From: Ustilago trichophora
Taxonomy: Eukaryota; Basidiomycota; Ustilaginomycetes; Ustilaginales; Ustilaginaceae
NCBI GenBank assembly: GCA_900323505.1
Contig: OOIN01000001.1
Coordinates: 620,001 to 684,000 of the forward strand
Direction: 5' to 3'
DNA length: 64,000 nucleotides
The notes under the pieces were generated by a model. It was not told where the DNA came from, made no database searches, and saw nothing but the letters and a program-made list of their open reading frames with translations. Below, one piece after another: positions 29,568-40,326 of this stretch. Numbering within the stretch: position 1 is the stretch's first letter; every line of letters starts with the position of its first letter. Position numbers and translations under genes: made by a program.

Positions 29568-32111
29568 ATGAAGCTCCGCCTTGTGGGCCACACGGCTGTT
29601 GCCGCCACCTTTGCAACTGCTGCGCTCGTAAGCGCTCAGCAGCAGAGTGGCGGTATTTCCTCGAATCCTCTCATCACTCGAAACCCCCCAGAGCAAGTTG
29701 ATATCTCGCTCAACCTCACCTCTGGACCTTATGACAACTATTTTTACCGCTCCAACCTGACCACCGCCCAAGTGTTGCTGACCAACACCACAGCGGCTAA
29801 CCCGCCCGATAACTCGACCAAGGCCACGCTGAACCGTTTCCTTGTTGCTCTTCCTGCGGGCAACTCGGGTTCGGTGGCTTACTTCCTTCCTTACAACAAC
29901 GCCTCCTCCAACGCCAGTGCCTCCTTTTCTGCAGGACAGGGGCTGACGGTGACTCTTGGCGAGGCTGGTATCAAGGGTGCGTACGGCGACAATGGCCAGC
30001 ACGGTGTCACAGGCGAACTCGTCTTCTCGCAGTCCGCAACGCTCGGCACTACCCTTCTCGGCTCCATCAGGACTGTTCGAGACTATACCGAGGGCAACGG
30101 CCTCACTCACGAGATCTTCAACTGGACCGTCACCCAAGCCGACAACAAGACCCTCTGGCTCAGCAAACCTTGGATCAATGAGACCATCGTTCGCAATGCC
30201 CAGGGCCAAGAAACGGGTAAAGCGCGATACTCGCTCGAGTGGTTGCTCCAAGCCAACAATGGTACTTTGTTCGATGTCATCCCTTCCAACAACGGCACCT
30301 ACACCCCTCCTACCGTGCACATTATCACGCCACCCGCCATGACCAACGACACGATGCGTGCGATGCCCCCATCTGGATCAGTCACTTTCACCGTGCAGGT
30401 CAATGAGACTGCCCTCGCCCCTTTGGCGGTGGATGCGCTCTTCACCCCCAACACCACCGCGAGCAAGCAGCCGGATGCACAGAGCCAGTTCTCGTTCTTG
30501 ACCTATGCATCCAAATTCACTGCTGGTGGATGGAGATTCTTGACGTACTTTGGAAGGGATACCATGTTCACCACCCGCATGCTGATGAACAACAAGACCC
30601 TCACCCCCTTTGCTATCGAGTCGGTACTCGGTGGAGTACTCGAGCGAATCAATATCACCTCTGGCGAGGTATGTCACGAGGAGACCATCGGAGACTATGC
30701 CACCTTTGTCAACATCGGAGAAGGCCAGCCGGAGAAGGGCAACGAGCCCTTCTACGACTACAAGATGAAGGATACCCACTACGTCCTCCTTCCGCAGCTT
30801 GCTGATTACCTTCTTCGATTCAACGCTACTTCCTCCAACCTTACCGCATCCGACGAAGCACGAGAGTTTCTATCGAGGCCCGCAGTGCTCGCAAACGGCA
30901 CGTCCTACCGCGAGCTTCTGTACGCAAACATCCAATACGTCCTCAACACCTCGACCGCCTTCGCCGAGAACCCGAGCGACTACAAGAACCTGGCTAGGAT
31001 CAAGCCTGGCGTCCCAGTTGGAGACTGGAGAGACAGCAACCAAGGACTAGGGTGGGGCACTTATCCTTACGACGTATGTACGGCTCTTGTTCCAGCAGCA
31101 TTGTATGCTGTTTCTGATATGGCCAAGGCAGGTCTGTTGCAGAACTTCACATCGGCCAATGTGACAGAGTCGGATCTGGCCGAAACTGCGGAGAGATATG
31201 CACAGGTGTGGGAGCAAGAAGCGCCTAAATTCTTCCGATATGAAGTGGGCGCTCCAGAGGTGCAGCAGAGATTGGAGGGTTACGTGCAGCGGGCCAACCT
31301 CTCTGACTCTCTGCTGTATGGTGAGGGCTCTCTGAATGCCTCGTCATCCCGAACCTCGAGCAACAGCACCGGAATGGAGCGCAGGTGGGGAAGCGTAACC
31401 TTCAGCCGCGATGCCGACTTGTCGGTGCTCACTTCGCGACAGGAGTCGAACAATAACACCGACATCCAGTCGACAAACACGAGCTCGTACGGTCTTTCCC
31501 TGCTGGAAGATGGAACTGTCGTCCCCGTTCTCAACTCGGACCTGTCGTTCAACCTTCTCTACTCGCGCAAACCCTCCCGCTCGCTGATCGAAGCTGTGAT
31601 CACCGCCCTCCAGCCCTACCCCCGCGGCCTCCTTACAAACATTGGCATGCTCGTCGCCAACCCCGCATACGACCCCAACACCACAAAAACCACCGAGCTC
31701 GACCGCACCGCTTACCACGGTACCGTCTCTTGGGGATTCCAGACCAACTTCATGGCCTCTGGTCTCGATCGAATCATCGCTTCGTGCGACAATGCCACCG
31801 TCCGAACCGAGGTGGAGAAATCGGGTCTGACAGAGAGACCCGATTGGTGCGATGATGCCACACTCGTACAAGAACTGCAGAAGGCACAGGCGAGGCTCTG
31901 GCAGGCCGTCAACGGGGCCTACGAGGAAAGGTTCGCCGAGGTTTGGAGCTGGACCTGGAAGAACGACACGGAGAAATTCGAGGTGACTGCGCTCGGTGAG
32001 ATCAGTCCAGAGGGTACGGAAAGTGATGCGATTCAGCTGTGGAGTTACGGTCTGTTGGGAATTCAGGATCCCACGATGGGTGCAATGGGTAACAGCTCGA
32101 TTGCTGCATAG
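29568..32111 (+). CDS. Secreted six-hairpin-glycosidase-like protein (amylo-1,6-glucosidase-like)
   Basis: The protein is 847 residues. The signal peptide is clear: MKLR, a hydrophobic Ala-rich core, and likely cleavage after VSA (23/24) before QQQSG. More than thirty N-x-S/T sites point to heavy N-glycosylation in the secretory route. The middle region has the pattern of (alpha/alpha)6 barrel glucosidases: YFGRDTMFT (Asp331), then EVCHEETIGDY (Glu367-His370-Glu371), GDWRDSNQGLG and TYPYDV. No GPI signal or membrane anchor is seen at the C-terminus. The family is inferred from these motifs; catalytic residues and substrate are not established. The frame is intronless, with a TATA box at 29489. 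It sits head to head with an MFS carrier. Confidence 0.75.
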   Translation: MKLRLVGHTAVAATFATAALVSAQQQSGGISSNPLITRNPPEQVDISLNLTSGPYDNYFYRSNLTTAQVLLTNTTAANPPDNSTKATLNRFLVALPAGNSGSVAYFLPYNNASSNASASFSAGQGLTVTLGEAGIKGAYGDNGQHGVTGELVFSQSATLGTTLLGSIRTVRDYTEGNGLTHEIFNWTVTQADNKTLWLSKPWINETIVRNAQGQETGKARYSLEWLLQANNGTLFDVIPSNNGTYTPPTVHIITPPAMTNDTMRAMPPSGSVTFTVQVNETALAPLAVDALFTPNTTASKQPDAQSQFSFLTYASKFTAGGWRFLTYFGRDTMFTTRMLMNNKTLTPFAIESVLGGVLERINITSGEVCHEETIGDYATFVNIGEGQPEKGNEPFYDYKMKDTHYVLLPQLADYLLRFNATSSNLTASDEAREFLSRPAVLANGTSYRELLYANIQYVLNTSTAFAENPSDYKNLARIKPGVPVGDWRDSNQGLGWGTYPYDVCTALVPAALYAVSDMAKAGLLQNFTSANVTESDLAETAERYAQVWEQEAPKFFRYEVGAPEVQQRLEGYVQRANLSDSLLYGEGSLNASSSRTSSNSTGMERRWGSVTFSRDADLSVLTSRQESNNNTDIQSTNTSSYGLSLLEDGTVVPVLNSDLSFNLLYSRKPSRSLIEAVITALQPYPRGLLTNIGMLVANPAYDPNTTKTTELDRTAYHGTVSWGFQTNFMASGLDRIIASCDNATVRTEVEKSGLTERPDWCDDATLVQELQKAQARLWQAVNGAYEERFAEVWSWTWKNDTEKFEVTALGEISPEGTESDAIQLWSYGLLGIQDPTMGAMGNSSIAA

Positions 32112-33864
32112 CCGGCCCGGTCCTCATTCCTTTGGTGTAGCTTTGCACCGTAATGAAATCATAGTTGGACCCTTCATCATCGTTTGCGTCTCTGTGCTCG
32201 ATATAGATTGTAGTCCTGTGCTCGGACATCTATCCTCAACGGGTAAAAGCGTATCCTGCCGAAGCAGTGCTCGATGGGCGGTTGTGATTCAAAGCGACCT
32301 TGAGGCCTTCCTCTTCTCGTTTAGACGCGCGCTCTCGGACGTCGGTGAATTAATTTCATATTTTATTTTTTTCGTTGACAGCTTTTTTTTTCTCCCCGCT
32401 TTTTCCGTCCCCAATTTTCTCTCCCTCTTCCCTCGCCAGTGTCCATTTTCGCTCGTCAAGAAAAACCAAAATTTACAAGAAGAGTGACGTCGTGTCGCCA
32501 AACAACGCAACCCTCTTCCAATTTTAGCAACCCTCTCTTTCCTTTCCTCTCCTTGCGCCCCTGTCTTCTCTCTCTTTTCCAATCTGCATCATCTTCCTCT
32601 CGGCTGTATCGCATTCCATCGACATCGCCCTCGATGCCGATGCGAGAGAGAGCGACCCATCCATCTCCTTGGAAAAGACCAAAATAAATAAATAAATAAA
32701 TAAAATGAAAATGTGTCGGTGTCCATCGGAGCGTCTATTCTACTGCAACGCGTGAGCCTTATTTTTGAAACTCCGCTCACTGGCAAACCTCGGAAGAAGC
32801 TCAAGTTGCGTGTTTGACGGCCCCTTTTCCTCTTGATGGTTGCGTTGCTACCTTGGGTTGAGCGTGGGTGTGACGCAACCGCTTCTTGCGTTACCAGCTG
32901 AAGACTGAGGACAGAGGCGAGACACAACGCAGCTGGACTGACACAGGTACACCCGCATTCGCGCGCAGCGGCGTGTACCTGCAGAATGGCTTCCGCCTTG
33001 TCCAAGATCTTAGTTCTTGCTACATTGCCGCTCTCCCCGAATGGCGCTTCTTTGTGTCCCCCCCTCTTCGCTCTACTTTTGGCAGAACTGCGCTCGTCAA
33101 GATAGAAAGAAACGTCACATGGATGCACCGCCGTGGCCGTGCAAAAAGCTTTGAACTGTGGCTATGACGACACTGAGACATGACAACCACGTTGTACCAC
33201 AGCTATGCCTTCACTGCTCGCGCTCCCGCCCCTTCGCTTCTCGTCATCACATCTCTCCGCATTGTAACCCGGCTCGGAAAACGCTTGTCCGACCCAAGCC
33301 ACAATCATGGATATACTGTACACTTTCCAGCATGCATCTCGGCCTTAACTTAGCTCGCTCGCTTCAAAGCACTCTCGATGATGGAGGAAAGGGTCTATTA
33401 TTGGCATCTTTGAGTTAGCAATCTTCTCCCGGCGCAGGGATCTCATCTGTGCAACAGAAGAGGTGGTTGACCGAAGTGATCGATACAATCTTTATGGCCT
33501 TGGCGCATGAGTTTATGACCGGACCCCGGCGTATGGAGGCCATTTTTAGAACCATGCTGTGCCCTCTTTGACAAGTGAACAGGAAATAGGTACATGGTCG
33601 TTAGAGATGTATGTGACGTATGCTCTGAGATAGATCAAGGTTGGTCCGAAAGTGTCTCAGAGTTGGCAGGCTTGGCAAGGCGGCTTCTGGTGAACGTATA
33701 CGGTAGCGCTCCTTCATTGTTGTGTCGAGATGGTGGGGTCAAAGTTACATATACTCGCATCGTTCTTCCATCCTTGACCCTTCGTTGCTCACATCAAACT
33801 ATATCTGCGCTTGCACATCACTTCTACATTCATCTCCAACAACCCCTCTCAAAACATCGCCTCC
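32112..33864. other. Intergenic between the glycosidase-like gene and aquaporin
   Basis: This is 1.75 kb without a supported gene. A short AAAT repeat lies near 32683-32703. The last few hundred bases are the aquaporin promoter. One TATACTGTACAC site lies at 33312. Confidence 0.6.
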
Positions 33865-35160
33865 ATGGCTACGCCCGAGATGACCATGGTTGAGAACCAC
33901 CATCCACCCACCGTCACCGGTCCGCCCGGTAGCGGCGGTCGTCTCTCCACCGACACCGCCTACTCCAACTCTCGTCGATCACGCCGGCTCTCCATCACCG
34001 AGCGATTCCACCGACACAAGGACCCTTCCAACCCTTACTACCACTACCGTCGCCGTCATGTTCGCGAGCACTTTGGAAAGCCTAAATTCTCCGGCTTCCA
34101 ACCGCACTTCATGGCCGGTCTAGGTGAATTTATCGGTACCACCATGTTCCTCTTCCTTGCCGAAGGTGGAGCTAAAACGGCCCAACTCTCCGTCTCCGCC
34201 GCACAGAACGACACTGCTACACCCCTCAGCAACGAGACCATCATGTTCATCGCACTTTCATTCGGAATGTCGCTGTTGGTTACCGCTTGGATGTTCTACA
34301 GGATTACGGGTGGACTTTTCAACCCTGCTATTACGATCGCGCTTTGGTTGGTTGGTGTGTTGACCACAAGGCGAGCAGTGATCCTCTTCATCTCCCAAAT
34401 TTTGGGTGGTATCGCAGGTGCAGCCCTTATCCTGGGTCTCACTCCAACCAACTCGGTCCAACAGGTTACTACAACCTTGCAGCCAGGTATCAACGTCGCC
34501 CAAGGATTCCTCATCGAGATGCTGCTCACTTCGATTCTCGTCTTCTCGGTGCTGATGCTCGCTGTGGAGAAGCACCGAGCTACCTACCTCGCCCCTGTTG
34601 GTATTGGTCTGACGCTCATGGCAGCCCACCTCTTTGGTGCAGTATGGACCGGATGCGGTATGAACCCAGCCCGATCGTTTGGCCCCGCAGTCGTGGCTGG
34701 ATCCTTCAGCTCCGACCACTGGATCTACTGGATCGCCCCCATCTGCGGTGGTATCCTCAGTGTCGCTTACTTCAGCTTCCTCAAGCTGCTCAAGTACAAC
34801 TCGGTCGTATTGGACCAGGACAGCGATACGGAAATTACCGGTCTCAAGCCGATCCACGTTCGACTCTGGAACTTCCTTCGCCATGGAGAGAACCCCAGTG
34901 CCCTCAACCCTGAGAGCAGCTCGCACTACGACAAGCAGGCAAGGAAGGAGTTCGACGCCGAGCAGAGGGCAGAGTTCGAGGACAGGGAGGAGCGCAGGAG
35001 GGAGATGCAGGACAAGCCCGTTTTCGAAGGCCACGCCAATGAGGCCGCTATGGGTAGGGTCACCGAGAGGAGGGGTGCCGATGTTATGAGCACCAGTACC
35101 GGTAGCAGTACCGCAGCTATTCATTCGGACAAGCAGCACGGACCTATCCTGCCCAAGTAA
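33865..35160 (+). CDS. Aquaporin (MIP family water channel)
   Basis: The protein is 431 residues. An N-terminal cytosolic extension of about 85 residues is basic and rich in His/Tyr/Arg. The six-helix MIP domain follows (about 88-310). The two pore loops carry canonical NPA boxes: GGLFNPAITIA (Asn153) and GCGMNPARSFGP (Asn267). Arg270 after the second NPA and His in the MAAHLFG helix fit an orthodox water-selective filter. There is no long loop E insertion or Asp after the second NPA, as aquaglyceroporins have. The C-terminal about 120 residues are charged and probably cytosolic. The start is the ATG at 33865 (TCCATGGCT); the upstream frame has only a TTG. Confidence 0.92.
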   Translation: MATPEMTMVENHHPPTVTGPPGSGGRLSTDTAYSNSRRSRRLSITERFHRHKDPSNPYYHYRRRHVREHFGKPKFSGFQPHFMAGLGEFIGTTMFLFLAEGGAKTAQLSVSAAQNDTATPLSNETIMFIALSFGMSLLVTAWMFYRITGGLFNPAITIALWLVGVLTTRRAVILFISQILGGIAGAALILGLTPTNSVQQVTTTLQPGINVAQGFLIEMLLTSILVFSVLMLAVEKHRATYLAPVGIGLTLMAAHLFGAVWTGCGMNPARSFGPAVVAGSFSSDHWIYWIAPICGGILSVAYFSFLKLLKYNSVVLDQDSDTEITGLKPIHVRLWNFLRHGENPSALNPESSSHYDKQARKEFDAEQRAEFEDREERRREMQDKPVFEGHANEAAMGRVTERRGADVMSTSTGSSTAAIHSDKQHGPILPK

Positions 35161-35748
35161 GCTTTTAATTCCCTGCATTGTACACGATCACTGCAGGAAC
35201 TCCTTCCTTCCTATCCCCTCTTCCCAACTCCACCAACTTTGCCTTCTCTCTTCGCTTCTGAGCAACTTTGTATACCCAGACCCACCATCTTTCCTTCTGT
35301 ATCTTCAACTTTTTGTTCATGTATATCGTATATGCAACACCAACCCAATCGCTTCTACGTATTTTCATCCTCCCAACGTGTGTACTGTACTGTACCATTT
35401 ATCTGACCGAGCTGTCCAAATAGAATAAAAGTGTGGGGTAGAAATGCATGCGCCCCGCGGTTGACTCGGTAACTATGCAAAAAGGGTCTTTTTTTTGGTC
35501 TTATCGGACTTTTTCTGTTGTTGGCGTTTGGTCCGAAAAGTCCAACGAATGTCGCGTTCTTCTGACTCGTATCATGACTAGTACCGTTCTTCCTGTATAA
35601 GCTTGCATTGGCTGACATCCGGATCAACGTTGCATCTCTGGCGCAGCAATACGATTGAAACAACACCAACGATCTTCTTCTTTCCAAAAACTAAACCACC
35701 AACTCTAACCCACCAAAGTCCCTGCTCGAAAAGGGATCGGGAACAAAA
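35161..35748. other. Intergenic between aquaporin and the PAI2-type gene
   Basis: No gene is seen. It holds a TGTACTGTACTGTACC motif at 35381-35396, about 220 bp past the aquaporin stop. Confidence 0.6.
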
Positions 35749-36516
35749 ATGTACCTTCGACCCGAAACAATCGTTCACGATTGGACCGCAGTAGAACACT
35801 TCATCACTTCTCACCCTTTGGGTCTTCTGACCACCTCTATACCTCTCCCAGGTCAATCGACAATTCAAGCTTCCCATCTTCCATTTTTGTACACTCCACC
35901 CGATGAACCACCATCCTCTACTGATCAAGAAGGCTCCAACGTGGCCAAGACGAGCGTAATCGGAGTGTGGAATGGTCCAGATCTAGGTGTGCTTCGATGT
36001 CATCTAGCTCGATCAAATCCTCAAGCCAAAGCTCTAGTCCATCTCGAAAATCAACAAAAAGAGGAGGAAGTGTTGGTCCTTTTCTCCGACCCAACAAACC
36101 AATCCGGTTACATCTCTCCACAATGGTACATCAATACCAAACCAACCACAGCCAAAGTTGTCCCCACTTGGAACTACTCGGAACTCCAACTCTACGGTCA
36201 AGTCACCATCGTTTCTCCCTCCCAGATCGTTCGTGATCTCAGCGACACTCACGAACATCGTCTCGCCCAAACACTTAAACATCCCAAGGACCAAGTTTGG
36301 TCCATAGACGACGCACCAAAGACCTACATAGAACTGCTCCAACGCGCCATCATAGGCGTAGAAATCAAAGTCTCAAAAGTCGCTTTCAAATGCAAAATGT
36401 CAAGAGAGAAAAATCAAGGAGATCGAAAAGGCATCTTGGAAGGTTTGAGAAGCGTAGGTGCAGAAGGCGAGGCAAAGGTGGCGGATTCGGTGGAGCGGTT
36501 GGGACCGTTGAAATGA
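35749..36516 (+). CDS. FMN-binding PAI2-type protein
   Basis: This 255-residue protein belongs to the FMN_bind_2 (PAI2 / negative transcriptional regulator) family, which has a split-barrel flavin-binding fold. Visible signatures are the start MYLRPETIVHDW, then ITSHPLGLLTTS (about 19-30), and the typical block YISPQWY (about 121-127) plus KVVPTWNYSELQLYG (about 136-150). Near the C-terminus lies the usual LLQRAIIGVEIKVSKVAFK segment (about 198-216). In bacteria such proteins are linked to protease and sporulation control; in fungi the role is unknown. The frame is intronless and the length is normal. The gene converges with the ELL-like gene 220 bp away. Confidence 0.88.
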   Translation: MYLRPETIVHDWTAVEHFITSHPLGLLTTSIPLPGQSTIQASHLPFLYTPPDEPPSSTDQEGSNVAKTSVIGVWNGPDLGVLRCHLARSNPQAKALVHLENQQKEEEVLVLFSDPTNQSGYISPQWYINTKPTTAKVVPTWNYSELQLYGQVTIVSPSQIVRDLSDTHEHRLAQTLKHPKDQVWSIDDAPKTYIELLQRAIIGVEIKVSKVAFKCKMSREKNQGDRKGILEGLRSVGAEGEAKVADSVERLGPLK

Positions 36517-36681
36517 TGTTTCTCTTGGCATAATCAAATTTGAGAAAGTTTATGATGGAGAGAGAAAGAAAGAGTGATGGATTGCGATTCTGTGCCGAAT
36601 GAGGCTGGTGAGAATGTACAATGTCTGCCGGTGGTATACGGGTCAAGATGAGCGGATGCAAAGAGTCAATGAGCTACAAAA

Positions 36682-36705
36682 TGTACTGTACAGTACAGTA
36701 CTGTA
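36682..36705. repeat. TGTACTGTACAGTACAGTAC palindromic cluster
   Basis: A dense copy of the dispersed GTACTGTA/TACAGTAC motif lies between the convergent PAI2-type and ELL-like genes, in their shared 3' region. Confidence 0.85.
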
Positions 36706-36736
36706 TGATGATGAAAACTGAAACCTTGAGCGTGGT

Positions 36737-39700
36737 TTATTTGGTAGAAGCGGCATGGCCTTTAGCCTTGAACTCGACCAACACGCGATGCATCCTGCTC
36801 AAGCTACCATGCAGCTCTCCGATTTGCTGGACTCTGTTGGCCAGGTCAGTGTAGCTAAGTGGTCGATCGGCAGCGTCTTGTCCTGTCATGGCCGGGCTGC
36901 GCCCCGATGCAGCTTGCGTGGGAATCTTTGCTGAGGTGGTGATCCTCCAAGCAATGTTGTCCGGCGACTCGCTCCTGCGGGAGGTCAGTATCGCAGAGTC
37001 AATAGATGACGTGGTACCAGGGCTCCGCTGGAGCGACTCCGACTGCGTGTTGTCGCCTGCATCTGCACGACCTTCTTCGTCGTCAGAGGATCGCATTTCG
37101 CCTTCCTCTGGTGACTCATCGCCGTCCTCAGCTGGCTTTCTATTCTTGGTACTGGTACGCGTGCGGGAGTTGATGGAGGTGTTGATGGCCGTCTCGGCTT
37201 CTAAATCGCGCATGACGACGTCTGGCTGATCGCCGTTGGATGACGAGAGCTTATGAGGCGAAAAGAGCAAACTTTGCTCTGCAGGAACCTCACCACCGCC
37301 GGTCAACGGCTCAGCACGAGAGATATGCTGTTCTTCCATGGATGCGAGCTCGAGCTCCCGATCGAGCCTTTCACTTTCAGCCTCGAGTCTCTTGCGAGAG
37401 ATGAGATACTCCTCCTGAGCCTTGGCAAAGCGCTGTGCCAAACGATGCCAGTCAGATCTCGATCGGACGTCCAGCCACGGCTCTGACCAATGGGTTGCGC
37501 CAGGTCCAACGCCTTTGATGGGCCTATCCGCACACGTTGACGATACCCTGACAGAAGAAGAGCTGGTCGGTACGCCACGTGAAGAAGCTCCGCCATCTTC
37601 AGGTTCTCGTCGGCCCTTTCTCCCATCATCACTGTCTCGATGGAAACGTTCTAACCGATCTCGGGAAGGAAAGTCATCGTAATGCGCGTCATCATAGGAG
37701 CGGTCCCGGCGCCTATCATGGTACTCGCCTGCTCTGGGCCGCCTAGCTTCGCGGTCGCTAACCTCTGGTACGGGCTGCAATCGAGTGGACGATGAAGCAA
37801 AAGAAGGCATTGATGCAGACACTGGCATGCTTCCGCGCGACGATTGCAAGTCTCGAGGTGATGCAGGTTCGACACGTCGAATCGATCCATCTCGACTCGG
37901 TTCCCTTCGCCTGGCCGGGCTCTCATCGGACCGAGGAGTGTTTGGAGCAGGGGACGTGGAGCGTCTTTGTTCGCGATGCTGAGAGGGATGATCAGAAGGA
38001 ACAAAATCGTTGGTGCGCCGACGTTTGCGTTGCACAGTATCTGTTGGGTCATCGTCACTCTTCCTCGTGGCTGCTGCTTGCTTTGTTGGCGAGTTGGAAA
38101 ACGTCCCCTTGTCACGCTCTGCCAAACGCTCCGGTCGGCTGGTTGTGTCTGCGCGTGCAGCACGGCCATGCTCCGAAGCTTCCATATCCGATCTCCTGGG
38201 TATCCTGGATGAGGTGGAAGCCTCTGCTGGCTGAACCTTCGCCACTGTGCTGCCATTTGCGTCGGACGGCCTAGCTTTGCGCATAGTGACAACATGCACC
38301 GGCACAGTCGACTCGGTTCTCGAGGATGCCCTCGGCCTGCCGCCGCCTAATTCGACCTTGATGAGATTCTTGTGCGGCTCTCTGTCGTCGGGCCTTGGCA
38401 CCTCCTTCCTGGCCCTTGTACCAAGTGAATCCTTCTCGGCGGATGCCGCAGTTGTCCGTGAGCTAGTTGTGGAAGTGCTCGCATCTCTCTTTGGTTCGAC
38501 CACCCTCTGGGAGGGCGAAGACTCTGCGGGCTTTTTCGGCAACGTTGCAGGCTCATCCTTACTAGGTCTCGCAGAGGGTGTTGGAGTGGGCGAGATCCGG
38601 CGTCCACGTTCGATCTCGATTGTACGGCGCGATCGATTCTCGACAATGTCATCCTGCGTATCCGCTTTTACTTTGCGCAGAGGTGCGGAAGTGGCATTAT
38701 CTCTTGCTTTTGCTTTTGGCGGCGACTTGGAAGCCGCACCAGAAGGATCATCAGCGGCAATATTGTGAGTCGGCTTGCTGTTTTCGGCAATCGAGTGCAA
38801 GTTTGAATTGCCCGGCTTGGATGGCGGGGAAGCATGTGTTGCAGATGGAGCGGTACGTTTCTCCGGAGTTGCACGACGTTCCGATGCAGCGAGTAGACGA
38901 CTGCCAGCCTTGGTAGCTTTAGCTAGACGCTGGCGTGTGGTGAGCTTTGGCGTCTTTTTAGTGCCGTTCGCCAATTCAGAGGTACCAGAGGCTGGAGAAG
39001 ATAGCTGGGTATTCCGCCTTGGCTGATCGTCGTCTGAGAGCTGACCGTCTTCTTCAGTTGTAGCCGCCGTGTGACTTGGCGCCAATCTCGAACCGGAGGC
39101 ATGGTCTGCTTCACGCAGTCGAGACGAGCTGCGCGATTGCGCAAGGGCCGAAGTCTTTGGAGAGTCGGTGATCGCCCTATCTGCCCGTCGAGCACTCGGG
39201 CCAGCATCGTAGGAAGCACCTTGAAGTTTCGCGTGAGTTACCGCTGGCGAACTACCGCGTGCACCGGGAGAGGGCTCGCGACTGACACCTCTCGACAGCG
39301 AAGCCGAGTGGAGCAGACTAGGCTCACGACGACTCGAGAGCTTGTTCAAGCTGCTCGACCTTGACAGCGGCGAAGAGGCCAGAGATGGCGAACCACTTGC
39401 CACCCTGACGCTAGCCAGGGTCTTGTTGATGCCGGATCTAGAGGACGAAGAAGAGGCCGAGAGTTGAGGAGAAGCGCCTTGCATGAGAGCCTTGCGTCTC
39501 TCCTCCTTGCGCTGCTCTTCCTCCTCCTTTTGCTGCTTGAGACGCTGTGCCACTGCCGAGACATCACGAGTGGGTTTTACGGAGAGTTTAGTGGTGATAG
39601 TTCCGATGCGATGCAGTGTCGACTCATCTTTGGAGAGCTGGTAGAGCTCTTGCGGAGCTGTCGCGGTCGAAGCTGCGTCTGAGCTGGTCGCGACTGATCG

Positions 39701-39985
39701 AGACTGTGATGAAGCAGCTGCTGGCAAGGGGGCGTGGAGGGGAAAGCTGGTATCACCGATGACGAGGAGCGGATCTGTGGAGTTGACATCTATACGAATA
39801 CGTGAGGTGTCGCCGTGGGAGCTAGTGTATGCGCTGGCGAGTTGTTGCAGTGCTTGCTCTGTGAGGCGGATCTGAAGGACCTTTGGTGGGGAGGCTGAGT
39901 GGTGATCATCCTCGGAGCCAGACTGACGAGATGGCGGTGGCCCACGAAGGTCGACGCGATAAACCGAGTCAGGGCGCAAAGACAT
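36737..39985 (-). CDS. ELL-like RNA polymerase II elongation factor
   Basis: The protein is 1082 residues. The N-terminal about 165 residues fit the ELL domain: VLQIRLTEQALQQLASAY (about 36-53), an IRIDV strand, LHRIGTITTKLSVKPTRDV, and a charged helix with RLKQQKEEEEQRKEERRK. A very long disordered middle rich in Ser/Arg/Pro follows. Near the C-terminus are helical segments (about 832-885 around WHRLAQRFAKAQEEYLISRK, and about 1040-1075 around LSYTDLANRVQQIGELHGSL) that resemble the occludin-like tail of ELL. ELL factors suppress Pol II pausing. The frame is intronless. It lies head to head with SGF29. The assignment rests on motif order and not on strong identity. Confidence 0.72.
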   Translation of the reverse strand: MSLRPDSVYRVDLRGPPPSRQSGSEDDHHSASPPKVLQIRLTEQALQQLASAYTSSHGDTSRIRIDVNSTDPLLVIGDTSFPLHAPLPAAASSQSRSVATSSDAASTATAPQELYQLSKDESTLHRIGTITTKLSVKPTRDVSAVAQRLKQQKEEEEQRKEERRKALMQGASPQLSASSSSSRSGINKTLASVRVASGSPSLASSPLSRSSSLNKLSSRREPSLLHSASLSRGVSREPSPGARGSSPAVTHAKLQGASYDAGPSARRADRAITDSPKTSALAQSRSSSRLREADHASGSRLAPSHTAATTEEDGQLSDDDQPRRNTQLSSPASGTSELANGTKKTPKLTTRQRLAKATKAGSRLLAASERRATPEKRTAPSATHASPPSKPGNSNLHSIAENSKPTHNIAADDPSGAASKSPPKAKARDNATSAPLRKVKADTQDDIVENRSRRTIEIERGRRISPTPTPSARPSKDEPATLPKKPAESSPSQRVVEPKRDASTSTTSSRTTAASAEKDSLGTRARKEVPRPDDREPHKNLIKVELGGGRPRASSRTESTVPVHVVTMRKARPSDANGSTVAKVQPAEASTSSRIPRRSDMEASEHGRAARADTTSRPERLAERDKGTFSNSPTKQAAATRKSDDDPTDTVQRKRRRTNDFVPSDHPSQHREQRRSTSPAPNTPRSDESPARRREPSRDGSIRRVEPASPRDLQSSRGSMPVSASMPSFASSSTRLQPVPEVSDREARRPRAGEYHDRRRDRSYDDAHYDDFPSRDRLERFHRDSDDGRKGRREPEDGGASSRGVPTSSSSVRVSSTCADRPIKGVGPGATHWSEPWLDVRSRSDWHRLAQRFAKAQEEYLISRKRLEAESERLDRELELASMEEQHISRAEPLTGGGEVPAEQSLLFSPHKLSSSNGDQPDVVMRDLEAETAINTSINSRTRTSTKNRKPAEDGDESPEEGEMRSSDDEEGRADAGDNTQSESLQRSPGTTSSIDSAILTSRRSESPDNIAWRITTSAKIPTQAASGRSPAMTGQDAADRPLSYTDLANRVQQIGELHGSLSRMHRVLVEFKAKGHAASTK

Positions 39986-40290
39986 TCTGAAAGCAATGCG
40001 CTCTGATCCACCACTGCTGCTCTAGATGGTCCAGCCGACAACGTCCGTGAGCCAGCAGCAGGCCTCGATCAGTAGTGCAGAGCCATGCGTGCTTTCCTGT
40101 GTTGCCTTCGTTGCCGGTGTGATCTTGTATGCAGGCTGTTTGTGTAAGGCGTAGTGAATGGAATAGATGGAGGAGCTATATGCACCTTCTGTCCAACAAG
40201 AAGAACGCAACAAGCACAAACTGGCTGACTAGCAAAGCGCTAAAAAGATGTCAGTCACCAAGGGTCCAGCGGAGCACACTAGAGAGGTGA

Positions 40291-40326
<36 letters not shown>

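Noticed and set aside
29529..30320. 263-codon minus-strand frame over the glycosidase-like gene
   Set aside because: Antisense shadow with no recognisable protein and opposite to a signal-peptide gene with a TATA box.
34258..35178. 306-codon minus-strand frame over aquaporin
   Set aside because: Antisense shadow; aquaporin NPA boxes are intact on the plus strand.
37651..38295. 214-codon minus-strand frame inside the ELL-like gene
   Set aside because: Alternative frame of Ser/Arg-rich coding DNA; no conserved motif.
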